Positions 25,534 to 34,305 of a stretch of DNA of 64,000 nt are shown here, in pieces. Within the stretch, counting starts at the first letter, position 1. The number at the start of each line of letters is the position of its first letter. Under the pieces are notes generated by a model. It was not told where the DNA came from. It saw only the letters and a program-made list of their open reading frames with translations, and ran no database searches. This DNA is from Gemmobacter aquarius (lineage in GTDB: Bacteria > Pseudomonadota > Alphaproteobacteria > Rhodobacterales > Rhodobacteraceae): NCBI RefSeq assembly GCF_003060865.1, contig NZ_CP028918.1, positions 1,786,001-1,850,000 on the forward strand, read 5' to 3'. Position numbers and translations under genes: made by a program.

Positions 25534-26271
25534 TTCCCCGGCCTCGTCCACCACTGCGACGCTGCGCCCGCGAAACCCCTGCGCCACCACGAACTTTTCC
25601 GAACTGTCCGCACGGCTGGCCGGAGGCTTCACATTGGCCACCTTCTTGAAATTCTTCTTCAGCATCACCTGCATTTCGTTCTCGGCCCCGCCTGCCAGAA
25701 CCTTGGCGACGAATGTCCCGCCCTCTTCCAGCACGTCAAAGGCAAAGGCCAGCGCCGCCTCGATCAGCGCCACGATCCGCAAGTGGTCGGTTCCCTTGTG
25801 CCCCGATGCCGCCGCCGCCATGTCGCTCATCACCACATCGGCACGCCCGCCCAGCCAGCCCTTTACCAGCTCGTCCGCATCATCCGACAGGAAATCCAGC
25901 TGGTGCAATTCAGCCCCCGGAATCGCCTCGACCTCCTGCAAATCGATGCCCAGCACGGTGCCGACCGGCTTTTTCGGATTATCCCCCAAGGCGTTCACCC
26001 GCCCCACCGCCACCTGCGTCCACCCGCCGGGCGCACAGCCAAGATCAACCACGCGGCACCCCGGTTTCAAGAAACCGTAGCGGTCGTCCAGCTCCAGAAT
26101 CTTGTAAGCCGCCCGACCGCGATAGCCGTCCTTCTTGGCCTGAATGACATAAGGGTCGTTCAACTGCCGCTCCAACCACAGCGTCGACGACAGCTTGCGC
26201 CCCTTGGCGGTCTTGACCCGCACCCGCAACTCGCGCTGGCCGCGCCCCGATGTTCCCTTGATAGCCGTCAT
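25531..26271 (-). CDS. rlmE: 23S rRNA (uridine-2552 2'-O) methyltransferase
   Basis: A 246-residue RrmJ/FtsJ-type SAM-dependent enzyme that methylates U2552 in the ribosomal A-loop, needed for 50S maturation. The SAM motif is [15 protein letters not shown], and the K-D-K-E catalytic tetrad is visible as [21 protein letters not shown] and a later Glu (SSEKFVV). The basic N terminus ([20 protein letters not shown]) is longer than in E. coli and common in alphaproteobacteria. The ATG overlaps the ppx stop (ATGA), so the two are translationally coupled. Confidence 0.95.
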   Translation of the reverse strand: MTAIKGTSGRGQRELRVRVKTAKGRKLSSTLWLERQLNDPYVIQAKKDGYRGRAAYKILELDDRYGFLKPGCRVVDLGCAPGGWTQVAVGRVNALGDNPKKPVGTVLGIDLQEVEAIPGAELHQLDFLSDDADELVKGWLGGRADVVMSDMAAAASGHKGTDHLRIVALIEAALAFAFDVLEEGGTFVAKVLAGGAENEMQVMLKKNFKKVANVKPPASRADSSEKFVVAQGFRGRSVAVVDEAGE

Positions 26272-27407
26272 GCGTATGGTCCGTCTTCCAGAACGCCATC
26301 TGCGCTCATCTGTGCATAAAGAAGCCCCTCGCGCAAACCCCGGTCGGCCACGCTCAGGCGATCCGTCGGCCATATCCGCATCAGCGCCTGAAGGATAGCC
26401 GCCCCCGACATGATCAGCGCATGCCGGTCGCGCCCGATGCGCGGATCGGTGCGCCGCCCCTCGGGCCCCAGCGTCAGATATTCGCGGATCACAAGGTCGA
26501 TCTGGTCCGAGGTCATCTGCAAACCGTCCACCTTGGTCCGGTCATAGCGCCGCAGGTTCAGGTAGCTCGCCGCCACCGTCGTCACCGTACCGCTGGTCCC
26601 GATGATCTGGAACCCCTCGCGCGGGTTCTCGGCATTATAGGGCGAGAAACTCGCCAGATTTTCCTCGAAGAACCACGACATCAGCGCAAACCGCGCCCCG
26701 TCATCATCGACATCCGCGAACTGGTCCTTAAGCGTCGCCACCCCCAAGGGCACCGAAATCCAGTCCACCACCCGCGCCTCGCGCTCTCCTTGCGCGTTGA
26801 AGCCGCGATGCAGCCGCATGATCGACCGCGGGCGTTCCTCGGGCGGCACGGCGGAAAGGTCGATCCAGACCAGTTCCGTCGACCCCCCGCCGATATCCAC
26901 CACCAGCAACTGCTCGGTCTTGGGGTTGACCAGCGGCGCGCAGGAGATCACCGCCAGCCGTGCCTCCTCTTCCGTGGCGATGATCTCGAGGCTCAGCCCC
27001 GTCTCGCGCCGCACTTGCCGGATGAAATCCTTGGCATTCCTTGCCCGCCGACACGCCTCGGTTGCCACCAGCCGCATATTCCGCACGCCGTGCTTTTCGA
27101 TCTTCTTCTGGCAGATCCGCAGCGCCTGCACCGTCCGCGCCATGGAAGCACGCGACAACCGGCCTGAAGCTTCAAGCCCCACGCCAAGCTGGACAGTCTT
27201 TGAAAAGCTGTCCACGACCTGAAACTGGCTGCCCTTTGGCTGGGCAATCAGCATCCGGCAACTGTTTGTCCCCAGATCGAGCGCAGCATAAAGCAGCGCC
27301 GATCCGGGATCGGCAGGGGGTGACGGTTCGACCGCAAAAGGCATGCCAAAGGGCACCTCTGCTTCCTGCGGGATCGCGTCCGCCCCCCGGGGACGCTCGG
27401 GCGCCAT
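26268..27407 (-). CDS. ppx: Ppx/GppA phosphatase family protein
   Basis: A 379-residue exopolyphosphatase / pppGpp phosphatase-like protein of the ASKHA fold: [14 protein letters not shown] (phosphate 1), [13 protein letters not shown] (phosphate 2) and [11 protein letters not shown] (adenosine region), with Glu in [10 protein letters not shown]... as catalytic base candidate. It is shorter than two-domain Ppx and resembles the alphaproteobacterial single-module form. The pair with rlmE is common in alphaproteobacteria, perhaps linking stringent signalling and ribosome maturation. Confidence 0.88.
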   Translation of the reverse strand: MAPERPRGADAIPQEAEVPFGMPFAVEPSPPADPGSALLYAALDLGTNSCRMLIAQPKGSQFQVVDSFSKTVQLGVGLEASGRLSRASMARTVQALRICQKKIEKHGVRNMRLVATEACRRARNAKDFIRQVRRETGLSLEIIATEEEARLAVISCAPLVNPKTEQLLVVDIGGGSTELVWIDLSAVPPEERPRSIMRLHRGFNAQGEREARVVDWISVPLGVATLKDQFADVDDDGARFALMSWFFEENLASFSPYNAENPREGFQIIGTSGTVTTVAASYLNLRRYDRTKVDGLQMTSDQIDLVIREYLTLGPEGRRTDPRIGRDRHALIMSGAAILQALMRIWPTDRLSVADRGLREGLLYAQMSADGVLEDGPYA

Positions 27408-27684
27408 TACCGCCCTCCATTCATGGTTGCTCTCAGGCTAGCCCCTACGCCCCTACAGCGCAAGGCCGCGTTACCCCCTTCGACGCGCTTCATGATCCAG
27501 ATGAATATTTCGGCGGATCGAAGACCGCGAAACATATCGCCCGCTTGGCTGATCTCGGTTAGTCAAGGTCAGGCGCAAGGCAGGGTCGCTGCTATGGTCG
27601 CTAGCCGTCTGCGCCATGTCGAAAACCGACATCGCCAGTCGCGGATCGGCGCTATTACGGAACGAACAAACAAGGGTGACTCGG

Positions 27685-27990
27685 ATGCCAGAAGTAACGG
27701 TAGTCTATTGGCGCGACATTCCGGCCCAAGTGATCGTGGGCAAGGGGCGGCGCGGATCAAAGGTCCAGCTTCCCGAACGGTTCGAGCAGGCAATCGACCG
27801 CTGCGCCATGAAGATCGGCGCCAAGGACGCAGACGCCTACCTCGCCGAATGGCGCAAGGCTGACCCCTACACCGTCGAAGGCGACGACCCCGACACGATA
27901 GCAAAGGCCGAGGCTGACAGGTTGGAAGCCGAATTCGACACCGCCCGCATCAAGCAACTTATCGACGCCGACGGCTGGCACAAAGCCTGA
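27685..27990 (+). CDS. Virulence factor family protein (PF13769-like) of C1 cluster
   Basis: A 101-residue soluble protein starting MPEVTVVYWRDIPAQVIVG and containing RRGSKVQLPERFEQAIDRCAM, the pattern of the small family named 'virulence factor' in Pfam. Despite the name, in Rhodobacteraceae it is usually found beside methylenetetrahydrofolate reductase-like and corrinoid methyltransferase genes, as here, so a role in folate or corrinoid C1 transfer is likelier. The start at 27685 has AAGGGTG nearby; the longer reading from 27616 lacks conservation. The 277 bp before it show no riboswitch that I can recognise. Confidence 0.65.
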   Translation: MPEVTVVYWRDIPAQVIVGKGRRGSKVQLPERFEQAIDRCAMKIGAKDADAYLAEWRKADPYTVEGDDPDTIAKAEADRLEAEFDTARIKQLIDADGWHKA

Positions 27991-28025
27991 TCCCCCCGAT
28001 CCGCATGACCCTTACGGAGACCCTG

Positions 28026-28946
28026 ATGGCCCTCTTCAACTTCCGCCGCGAGGCAGCCCCCACCCAGCAGACCCCCGCCGCGGTCGAAGCCTTCCTGCAA
28101 GGCTACTCCATCGAGGTCATGCCCCGCACGGCTGAAAAAGTCGAAAGCTTCCGCGACCTTCTGCCCGCAGGCACCCGTGTCTACATCGCCCACATCGACG
28201 GCACCCCGATCGAAGACATGGTCGCCACCGCCAAGCGGCTGAACGCCGAAGGCTACCCCGTGATGCCGCACTTTCCCGCGCGTATCATCAAGGACCGCGC
28301 CACGCTGCTCGACTGGGTCGCCCGGTATCAGGGCGAAGCCAACGTCAAGCAGGGCCTGATCCTCGCAGGCAACCCCGCAGCCCAGGTCGGTGATTTCGGC
28401 ACCTCGATGCAGCTTCTCGAATCCGGCGCGTTTGACGGTTTCGACCGCCTGCACGTCGCAGGCCACCCCGAAGGCAACAAGGACATCGACCCAGACGGTT
28501 CCGACCGCATGGTGATGGAAGCCGCGCGCTGGAAATCGGCCTTCGCCGAACGCACCGATGCGAAAATGGCCATGGCCACCCAGTTCTGTTTCGAGGCCGA
28601 TCCCGTCATAGCATGGGTCGACCGCCTGAAAGCCGAGGGCGTGAACCTCCCCGTCCACATCGGCGTGGCAGGCCCCGCCAAGCTGCAAACCCTGATCAAA
28701 TTCGCCATCGCCTGCGGTGTCGGCCCCTCGCTTCGCGTTCTGCAAAAGCGCGCGATGGACGTGACCAAGCTTCTGTTGCCCTACGAGCCGACCGAATTCA
28801 TCGCATCCTTGGCCGCGCACAAGGCGGAAAACCCCGATTTCGGCATCGAAAGCGTCCACTTCTTCCCGCTCGGCGGCATCAAGACCAATGCCGCATGGGT
28901 CACCGAAAACGGCGGCGCCTCGGGCGTCCCTGCCGCACAAGCTTAA
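28026..28946 (+). CDS. Methylenetetrahydrofolate reductase-like protein
   Basis: A 306-residue TIM-barrel protein of the MetF family in the divergent form found in corrinoid demethylation clusters. Visible: SIEVMPRTAEKVESFRDLLP, HFPARIIKD, GLILAGNPAAQVGDFGTSM, FDRLHVAGHPEGNKDID and MATQFCFEADPVIAWVDRL, which correspond to the folate and FAD sites of MetF. It would oxidise methyl-THF toward methylene-THF when methyl groups are being catabolised. GGAG lies seven bases before ATG 28026. It is followed after 15 bp by the methyl-THF:corrinoid methyltransferase gene. Confidence 0.82.
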   Translation: MALFNFRREAAPTQQTPAAVEAFLQGYSIEVMPRTAEKVESFRDLLPAGTRVYIAHIDGTPIEDMVATAKRLNAEGYPVMPHFPARIIKDRATLLDWVARYQGEANVKQGLILAGNPAAQVGDFGTSMQLLESGAFDGFDRLHVAGHPEGNKDIDPDGSDRMVMEAARWKSAFAERTDAKMAMATQFCFEADPVIAWVDRLKAEGVNLPVHIGVAGPAKLQTLIKFAIACGVGPSLRVLQKRAMDVTKLLLPYEPTEFIASLAAHKAENPDFGIESVHFFPLGGIKTNAAWVTENGGASGVPAAQA

Positions 28947-28961
28947 CGCAAAGGTTCAAGA

Positions 28962-29942
28962 ATGACCCGTACTGTACTGGAATCGAAAACGAAAACCGTC
29001 ATCATCGGTTTTGACGAACCCTTCTGCGTGATCGGCGAACGCATCAATCCCACGGGGCGCAAGAAGCTGGCCGCCGAGCTGGAAATGGGCAATTACGAAA
29101 CCGTCATCCGTGACGCGCTGGAACAGGTCGCCTGCGGCGCGACCGTGCTCGACATCAATTCGGGCGCGGTTTTCACCAACATGATGGCGCAAGACCCGCG
29201 CTACGCCGACAACAACTTCGTCGAACCGCCGCTAATGAAGGCGCTGATCGAGATCGTGCAGCAAACCGTCGACGTGCCCCTGTGCATCGACAGCTCGGTC
29301 CCCGGTGCGTTGGAAGCGGGCCTGCTGGCGTGCGAAGGCCGACCGCTTCTCAACTCGGTCACGGGTGAGGAAGAGCGCATGGAACTCGTCCTGCCGCTGG
29401 TCAAGAAATACAACGTGCCGGTCGTGGCGATCTCGAACGACGATACCGGCATCTCGCCCGACCCTGATGTCCGCTTCGCCGTGGCCAAGAAGATCGTCGA
29501 ACGCGCCGCCGATTTCGGCATTCCGGCCCATGACATCGTGGTCGACCCGCTTGTCATGCCCATCGGCGCCATGTCGTCCGCGGGCCAGCAGGTCTTTGCC
29601 CTCGTCCGCCGCCTACGCGAAGAACTGGGCGTCAACACCACCTGCGGCGCCTCGAACATCTCCTTCGGCCTGCCGCACCGTCACGGCGTGAACGGCGCCT
29701 TCCTGCCCATGGCCATCGGCGCGGGCATGACCTCGGCCATCATGAACCCCGTGCGCCAGCAGGAAATGGAGGCGATCCGCGCCGCTAACATGCTGATGAA
29801 CCATGACGCCAACGGCGGCGAATGGATCCGCTTTGCCAAGGTTCTGGAAGCTGTCGAAGGCGGCATGAGCTTTGCCGAAGCCTCTGCCGCAGCTTCCCAA
29901 GCCGCCGGTGGCCGCCGCGGCGGGCGCAAGGGCCGCGCCTGA
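28962..29942 (+). CDS. Methyltetrahydrofolate:corrinoid methyltransferase (pterin-binding family)
   Basis: A 326-residue dihydropteroate-synthase-like TIM barrel, the MeTr/AcsE/MtgA type. It shows CVIGERINPTGRKKLAAEL, ATVLDINSGAV, PLCIDSSVPGALEAGL (folate site), LLNSVTGEEERM, VVAISNDDTGISPD and NTTCGASNISFGLPHR. It moves methyl groups between a corrinoid protein and tetrahydrofolate. With the adjacent MetF-like gene and the downstream corrinoid activator it forms the folate arm of a methylamine or betaine demethylation system. The C terminus is a basic tail (GGRRGGRKGRA). Confidence 0.88.
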   Translation: MTRTVLESKTKTVIIGFDEPFCVIGERINPTGRKKLAAELEMGNYETVIRDALEQVACGATVLDINSGAVFTNMMAQDPRYADNNFVEPPLMKALIEIVQQTVDVPLCIDSSVPGALEAGLLACEGRPLLNSVTGEEERMELVLPLVKKYNVPVVAISNDDTGISPDPDVRFAVAKKIVERAADFGIPAHDIVVDPLVMPIGAMSSAGQQVFALVRRLREELGVNTTCGASNISFGLPHRHGVNGAFLPMAIGAGMTSAIMNPVRQQEMEAIRAANMLMNHDANGGEWIRFAKVLEAVEGGMSFAEASAAASQAAGGRRGGRKGRA

Positions 29943-29980
29943 TAACGCATCGTTAAGTATGGGGCGGCTAGGCTCGCCCC

Positions 29981-30208
29981 ATGCAGATGATTCGAACCAC
30001 CGCACCCGAACCTTGGATTGCCGAGATCTTTTCGGCAAAGGCCGCCCTCAGGGGCGGCGTCATCCGTCGTGACGTCGATTGGGTCGAACGCGAAGTCGGC
30101 CATGACCGCTTCTGCCACGAGGTACGAAGGCGCGGCTTCCACCTGCTCAGGGCGGGACGCCAATACGTGATCGTCTGTTCACCCGACCCCGTTCAAATCC
30201 TGTTTTGA
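29981..30208 (+). CDS. Small conserved Rhodobacteraceae protein of unknown function
   Basis: A 75-residue protein: APEPWIAEIFSAKAALRGGV followed by IRRDVDWVEREVGHDRFCHEVRRRGFHLLRAGRQYVIVCSPDPVQIL. Similar small proteins in this family are sometimes labelled N-(5'-phosphoribosyl)anthranilate isomerase, which is not supported: TrpF is a full TIM barrel about three times longer. Mixed alpha-beta, no signal peptide. Start at 29981 or the ATG two codons later. It is followed at once by a four-hairpin cluster. Confidence 0.6.
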   Translation: MQMIRTTAPEPWIAEIFSAKAALRGGVIRRDVDWVEREVGHDRFCHEVRRRGFHLLRAGRQYVIVCSPDPVQILF

Positions 30209-30214
30209 CTGACA

Positions 30215-30323
30215 GAATTTTTCTGCGAAAAATTCCGCAAACGAACTTTCTGCGAAAGTTCCCCAAAGCGCATCACCGATCCTTCGCAGAAGGATCGCCT
30301 ACAGATTTTTCGCAGAAAAATCT
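30215..30323. repeat. Cluster of four family A hairpins, two in each orientation
   Basis: Four perfect hairpins in 109 bp. (1) 30215-30235, arms GAATTTTTC/GAAAAATTC, loop TGC. (2) 30243-30261, arms GAACTTTC/GAAAGTTC, loop TGC. (3) 30277-30297, arms CGATCCTTC/GAAGGATCG, loop GCA. (4) 30303-30323, arms AGATTTTTC/GAAAAATCT, loop GCA. The inner TTC/GAA and the loop are fixed; outer arm sequence varies with full compensation. Copies 1-2 show the loop in reverse orientation to 3-4. No long T run follows. The block fills the 183-bp gap between the small protein and the CoA-transferase gene. Confidence 0.92.
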
Positions 30324-30391
30324 TTCCCTTCATCCTTGCCAACCGCACCCCGCCGCGCTTTCCTCGCACCCAAAGCGCAAAGGCCAGACCC

Positions 30392-31540
30392 ATGCCAGCT
30401 CCCCTCTCCGGCGTCACGATCCTCGACCTCACCCATGTCCTCGCCGGACCCTTCTGCTCGACCACCCTCCTCGACCTCGGCGCGCATGTGATAAAGGTCG
30501 AACGCCCCGCAACCGGCGATGACACCCGCGCCTTCCCGCCCTTCGTGCAGGGCCAATCCGCCTATTTCGCCGCTCTGAACGCAGGCAAGCAATCCATCGC
30601 GCTTGACCTCAAATCTCCACCCGACCGCGCAATCTTCGAAGCCCTCCTCGTCCGCGCCGATATCCTGCTGGAAAACTACCGCCCCGGCGTGATGGAGCGT
30701 CTGGGCTACGGCTATGACTTCCTCCGCACGAAACACCCCCGCCTGATCTACGGCGCGGTGTCCGGCTTCGGCCACAGCGGCCCCGATGCCGCCAAACCCG
30801 CCTATGACATGGTCGTGCAAGCCCGCGGCGGCGTCATGTCGATCACGGGCGAAGAAGGCGGCCCCCCCGTCCGCGTCGGCGCTTCGATCGGCGATATCGT
30901 CGCGGGCATGTATCTCGCCCAAGGCGTCCTCGCCGCGCTCTACGCCCGCGAGAAAACCGGCACAGGCGCGAAAATCGACATCGCCATGCTCGACGCGCAA
31001 ATCCCCATACAGGAACACGCGCTCGCCATCACCACCGCCACGGGCGAGGCCCCGAAACCGACCGGCGCACGCCACCCCACCATCACCCCCTTCTCCACCT
31101 TCCGCACCGCTGACGGTTTCGTCGTCATCGCCGCCGGAAACGACGCGCTCTTTGCCAAACTCTGCGCCACGCTCGGCCTCGACCAATCCGACCCGCGCTT
31201 TGCCACCAACACCGCCCGCTGCGACAACGTCCACCTCCTCAAACGCCTGATCGAATCCACCACTCTGACCGCCTCCACCGACCACTGGATCGCCACCTTC
31301 GAAGCCGCAGGCATCCCCACCGGCCGCGTCCAGACCATGGCCGAAGCCCTGCACGACCCCCAACTCATTGCCCGCAACATGTTCCTGCCTGTCCAACCGA
31401 ACGGAACAGGCCCCGCCTTCACCGCCGCAGGCAACCCGATCAAGATGTCCACCCTGCCCGAAGCCACCAGCCGCCCGCCCGCCCCCGCCCTGAACGGCGA
31501 CCGCGCCGCCATCCTGAACTGGCTGCAAAGCGACCCGTAA
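30392..31540 (+). CDS. CoA-transferase family III (CaiB/BaiF) protein
   Basis: A 382-residue class III CoA-transferase. The N-terminal LSGVTILDLTHVLAGPFCSTTL is followed by HVIKVERPATGDDTR, LLENYRPGVMERLGYGY, and AYDMVVQARGGVMSITG, which holds the catalytic Asp that forms the CoA thioester intermediate. It moves CoA between two carboxylic acids; the substrates are not evident. It is inserted between methyl-THF:corrinoid methyltransferase and the corrinoid activator, which is not the usual composition of that cluster, so it may belong to another pathway. AAAGG lies ahead of ATG 30392. Confidence 0.85.
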   Translation: MPAPLSGVTILDLTHVLAGPFCSTTLLDLGAHVIKVERPATGDDTRAFPPFVQGQSAYFAALNAGKQSIALDLKSPPDRAIFEALLVRADILLENYRPGVMERLGYGYDFLRTKHPRLIYGAVSGFGHSGPDAAKPAYDMVVQARGGVMSITGEEGGPPVRVGASIGDIVAGMYLAQGVLAALYAREKTGTGAKIDIAMLDAQIPIQEHALAITTATGEAPKPTGARHPTITPFSTFRTADGFVVIAAGNDALFAKLCATLGLDQSDPRFATNTARCDNVHLLKRLIESTTLTASTDHWIATFEAAGIPTGRVQTMAEALHDPQLIARNMFLPVQPNGTGPAFTAAGNPIKMSTLPEATSRPPAPALNGDRAAILNWLQSDP

Positions 31541-31653
31541 TCGCACCGCTTCGCCCCGCGTGACGCCCTGAACGCGATTTTTGCCGCGAACAGACATTGC
31601 CGTTCCCGTCTTGCGCCTTATGAACAACAGGCGCGAACAGAATTGGTGACCAG

Positions 31654-33690
31654 ATGTCCTCTCAAGATGCCCTCGTGATCTTCACCCCCTCGGGCAAGCG
31701 CGGGCGCTTCGCCCTCGGCACGCCGGTGCTGACCGCCGCCCGCCAACTGGGTGTCGACCTCGACTCGGTCTGCGGCGGGCGCGGCATCTGTTCCAAATGC
31801 CAGATCACCCCGTCTTACGGCGATTTCCCCAAACACGGCGTTTCCGTCGAATCCGACGCGCTGACCGAATGGAACTCGGTCGAGGAACGCTACAAATCCA
31901 AACGCGGCATGGCGCCGGGTCGGCGCTTGGGCTGTCAGGCGCAGGTCATGGGCGATGTGGTCATCGACGTGCCGCCGGAATCACAGGTCCACAAGCAGGT
32001 CATCCGCAAATCCGCCACCCAGCGCGATATCGTGATGGACCCCGCCACCCGCCTTTTGTACGTCGAGGTCGCGGAACCCGACATGCACGAACCCACCGGC
32101 GATTTCGAACGTCTCGCAACGGCCCTCGATACCCAATGGCAGGTCAAAGACCTCACCGCTGGCCTGCCCCTGATGCGCCGCCTGCAACCCGCCCTGCGCA
32201 AGGGTGAGTGGAAGGTCACCGTGGCCATCCACAAGGGCAACCACGACGCAAGCCCCCGCATCCTCGACATCTTCCCCGGCTTCTACGAGGGCGGGCTTTA
32301 CGGCCTCGCCATCGACCTCGGCTCGACCACCATCGCAGCCCATCTGTGCGATCTGCGCGACGGCTCGGTGCTGGCGTCCTCGGGCCTGATGAACCCGCAG
32401 ATCCGCTTCGGCGAAGACCTGATGTCGCGCGTCTCCTACGCCATGATGAATCCCGGCGGCGATGTCGAAATGACCCGCGCCGTGCGCGAGGCGATCAACG
32501 CGCTCGCCACCTCCATCGCGACCGAGGCGAACATCGACCCCGCCCTGATCTACGAGGTGGTCTTCGTCTGCAACCCGGTCATGCACCACCTGCTTCTGGG
32601 CATCGACCCCGTCGAGCTTGGCCAAGCCCCCTTCGCACTCGCCACCTCCGGCTCCATGTCGCTCGACGCCAAAGAGCTTGACCTGACCAACATCAACACC
32701 GCCGCCCGCGTCTATATCCTGCCCTGCATCGCAGGCCATGTGGGGGCAGATGCCGCAGCCGTCGCCCTGTCAGAAGAACCCAACAAATCCAAGGACATGG
32801 TCCTGATCGTCGATGTCGGCACCAATGCCGAGATCCTGCTCGGCAACGAAACCCGCGTCCTCGCCTGCTCCTCCCCCACCGGCCCCGCCTTCGAGGGCGC
32901 GCAAATCTCATCGGGCCAGCGCGCCGCCCCCGGTGCGATCGAACGCGTCGAAATCGACCCCGTCACCAAAGAACCGCGCTTCAAGGTCATCGGCTCCGAC
33001 CTGTGGTCCACCGATGCAGGCTTTGACGAGGCGACCAAGCAGACCGGCATCACCGGCATCTGCGGGTCAGGCATCATCGAAGCCGTCGCCGAACTGCGCC
33101 TCGCGGGCCTCCTCGATCCGGGCGGCCTGATAGGCTCGCCCGACCAGACCGGCACGGCGCGCTGCAGCCCCGAAGGCCGCACACACAGCTACATCCTGCA
33201 CGACGCCAGCGCGACCGGCGGAGCACGGATCATGGTTACCCAAGGCGACATCCGCGCCATCCAGCTTGCGAAATCCGCGCTCTACGCGGGCGCACGCCTG
33301 TTGATGGACGAAATGGGCATCGACCACGTCGACCGTGTCACCCTTGCGGGCGCGTTCGGTGCCCATATCAGCCCCAAACACGCCATGGTGCTCGGCATGA
33401 TCCCCGATGTTCCGCTCGACAAGGTCACCTCGGCGGGCAATGCTGCAGGCACGGGTGCCCGCATCGCATTGTGCAACATCGGCCTTCGCAACCAGATCGA
33501 GGCGACCGTCCACAACATCCACAAGGTCGAAACCGCCATCGAGCCGCGCTTTCAGGAACATTTCGTCGCCGCCAACGCGATCCCGCACAAGACCGACCCC
33601 TTCCCGAACCTCAATTCCATCGTCACCCTCCCGGATGTCAGCTTCAACGCGGGCGGCGCAGGCAGCGAAGGGCGCAGACGGCGGCGGTAA
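31654..33690 (+). CDS. Corrinoid reductive activator, ASKHA-type with [2Fe-2S] domain (RamA/RACo-like)
   Basis: A 678-residue protein in three parts. Residues 1-100 are a plant-type ferredoxin domain with Cys40, Cys46 and Cys49 (VCGGRGICSKC) and a fourth Cys in RRLGCQAQVMGD. A linker region follows to ~210. The rest is an ASKHA ATPase: YGLAIDLGSTTIAAHLCD (phosphate 1), MVLIVDVGTNAEILLGN (phosphate 2) and GICGSGIIEAVAEL. Such proteins use ATP to return oxidised cobalamin(II) of corrinoid methyl carriers to cobalamin(I). It indicates an active corrinoid methyl-transfer system in this strain. Confidence 0.9.
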   Translation: MSSQDALVIFTPSGKRGRFALGTPVLTAARQLGVDLDSVCGGRGICSKCQITPSYGDFPKHGVSVESDALTEWNSVEERYKSKRGMAPGRRLGCQAQVMGDVVIDVPPESQVHKQVIRKSATQRDIVMDPATRLLYVEVAEPDMHEPTGDFERLATALDTQWQVKDLTAGLPLMRRLQPALRKGEWKVTVAIHKGNHDASPRILDIFPGFYEGGLYGLAIDLGSTTIAAHLCDLRDGSVLASSGLMNPQIRFGEDLMSRVSYAMMNPGGDVEMTRAVREAINALATSIATEANIDPALIYEVVFVCNPVMHHLLLGIDPVELGQAPFALATSGSMSLDAKELDLTNINTAARVYILPCIAGHVGADAAAVALSEEPNKSKDMVLIVDVGTNAEILLGNETRVLACSSPTGPAFEGAQISSGQRAAPGAIERVEIDPVTKEPRFKVIGSDLWSTDAGFDEATKQTGITGICGSGIIEAVAELRLAGLLDPGGLIGSPDQTGTARCSPEGRTHSYILHDASATGGARIMVTQGDIRAIQLAKSALYAGARLLMDEMGIDHVDRVTLAGAFGAHISPKHAMVLGMIPDVPLDKVTSAGNAAGTGARIALCNIGLRNQIEATVHNIHKVETAIEPRFQEHFVAANAIPHKTDPFPNLNSIVTLPDVSFNAGGAGSEGRRRRR

Positions 33691-33759
33691 GCACCCGCAC
33701 TCAATAAACTTTCCTTTTCTCCGTCCTGCCTTATAACCGATCCATCTGACAGGACGGAC

Positions 33760-34305
33760 ATGACCGAAGACCCGATAGCCGATCTGATCGCCAAGGTGGC
33801 AGCGCAGGACCGCGCAGCCTTCCGCGATCTCTATTCTGCGGCCTCGTCGAAACTTCTGGGCGTGCTCCTCCGTATCCTCGGCACAAGAACCGAGGCAGAA
33901 GATGCATTACAGGAAGTATTCACCCGCGTCTGGCTGCGTGCCGCACGCTTCGACGCGACAAAGGGGCGCGGCATGACATGGCTCATCGCCATCGCGCGCA
34001 ACCATGCCATCGACCGCCTCCGCACCAAATCCCCCGCGCAGGCCGGGGCCGAGGGCGACGAGCTCGATGCCGTGCCCGACAGCCGCGCCAATGCCGAAGG
34101 CACGCTGATCGCCAAGGGCGAAGCCCGCCGCATCGCCGATTGCTTCGCCACGCTCGAACCTGAAAAGGCGCAAGCCGTGCGCGGCGCCTATCTCGACGGT
34201 CTGTCTTACATCGACCTTGCCGACCACTACGCCGTGCCGCTCAACACCATGCGGACATGGCTGCGCCGCAGCCTCCTCAAACTGCGCGAGTGTATGGACC
34301 AATGA
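33760..34305 (+). CDS. ECF RNA polymerase sigma factor
   Basis: A 181-residue ECF sigma factor. Region 2 (residues ~10-80) contains RDLYSAASSKLLGVLLRIL, AEDALQEVFTRVWLRAARFD and GMTWLIAIARNHAIDRLR; region 4 (~120-180) has FATLEPEKAQAVRGAYLDGLSYIDLADHYAVPLNTMRTWLRRSLLKL. It resembles SigK/ECF19-like factors, partnered by RskA-type anti-sigmas. The partner gene overlaps by 4 bp, and a fasciclin gene follows, an arrangement that suggests the fasciclin protein is a target. The 69-bp gap before it shows no clear auto-promoter. Confidence 0.92.
   Translation: MTEDPIADLIAKVAAQDRAAFRDLYSAASSKLLGVLLRILGTRTEAEDALQEVFTRVWLRAARFDATKGRGMTWLIAIARNHAIDRLRTKSPAQAGAEGDELDAVPDSRANAEGTLIAKGEARRIADCFATLEPEKAQAVRGAYLDGLSYIDLADHYAVPLNTMRTWLRRSLLKLRECMDQ

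Noticed and set aside
27408..27684. Riboswitch (SAM, SAH or cobalamin type) before the C1 cluster
   Set aside because: I could not find the conserved core of any of these classes; only weak dyads are present.
30199..30330. CRISPR array
   Set aside because: The repeats are hairpins with changing arms and irregular spacing of 5-15 bp; there are no constant repeats with 30-40 bp spacers and no cas genes.
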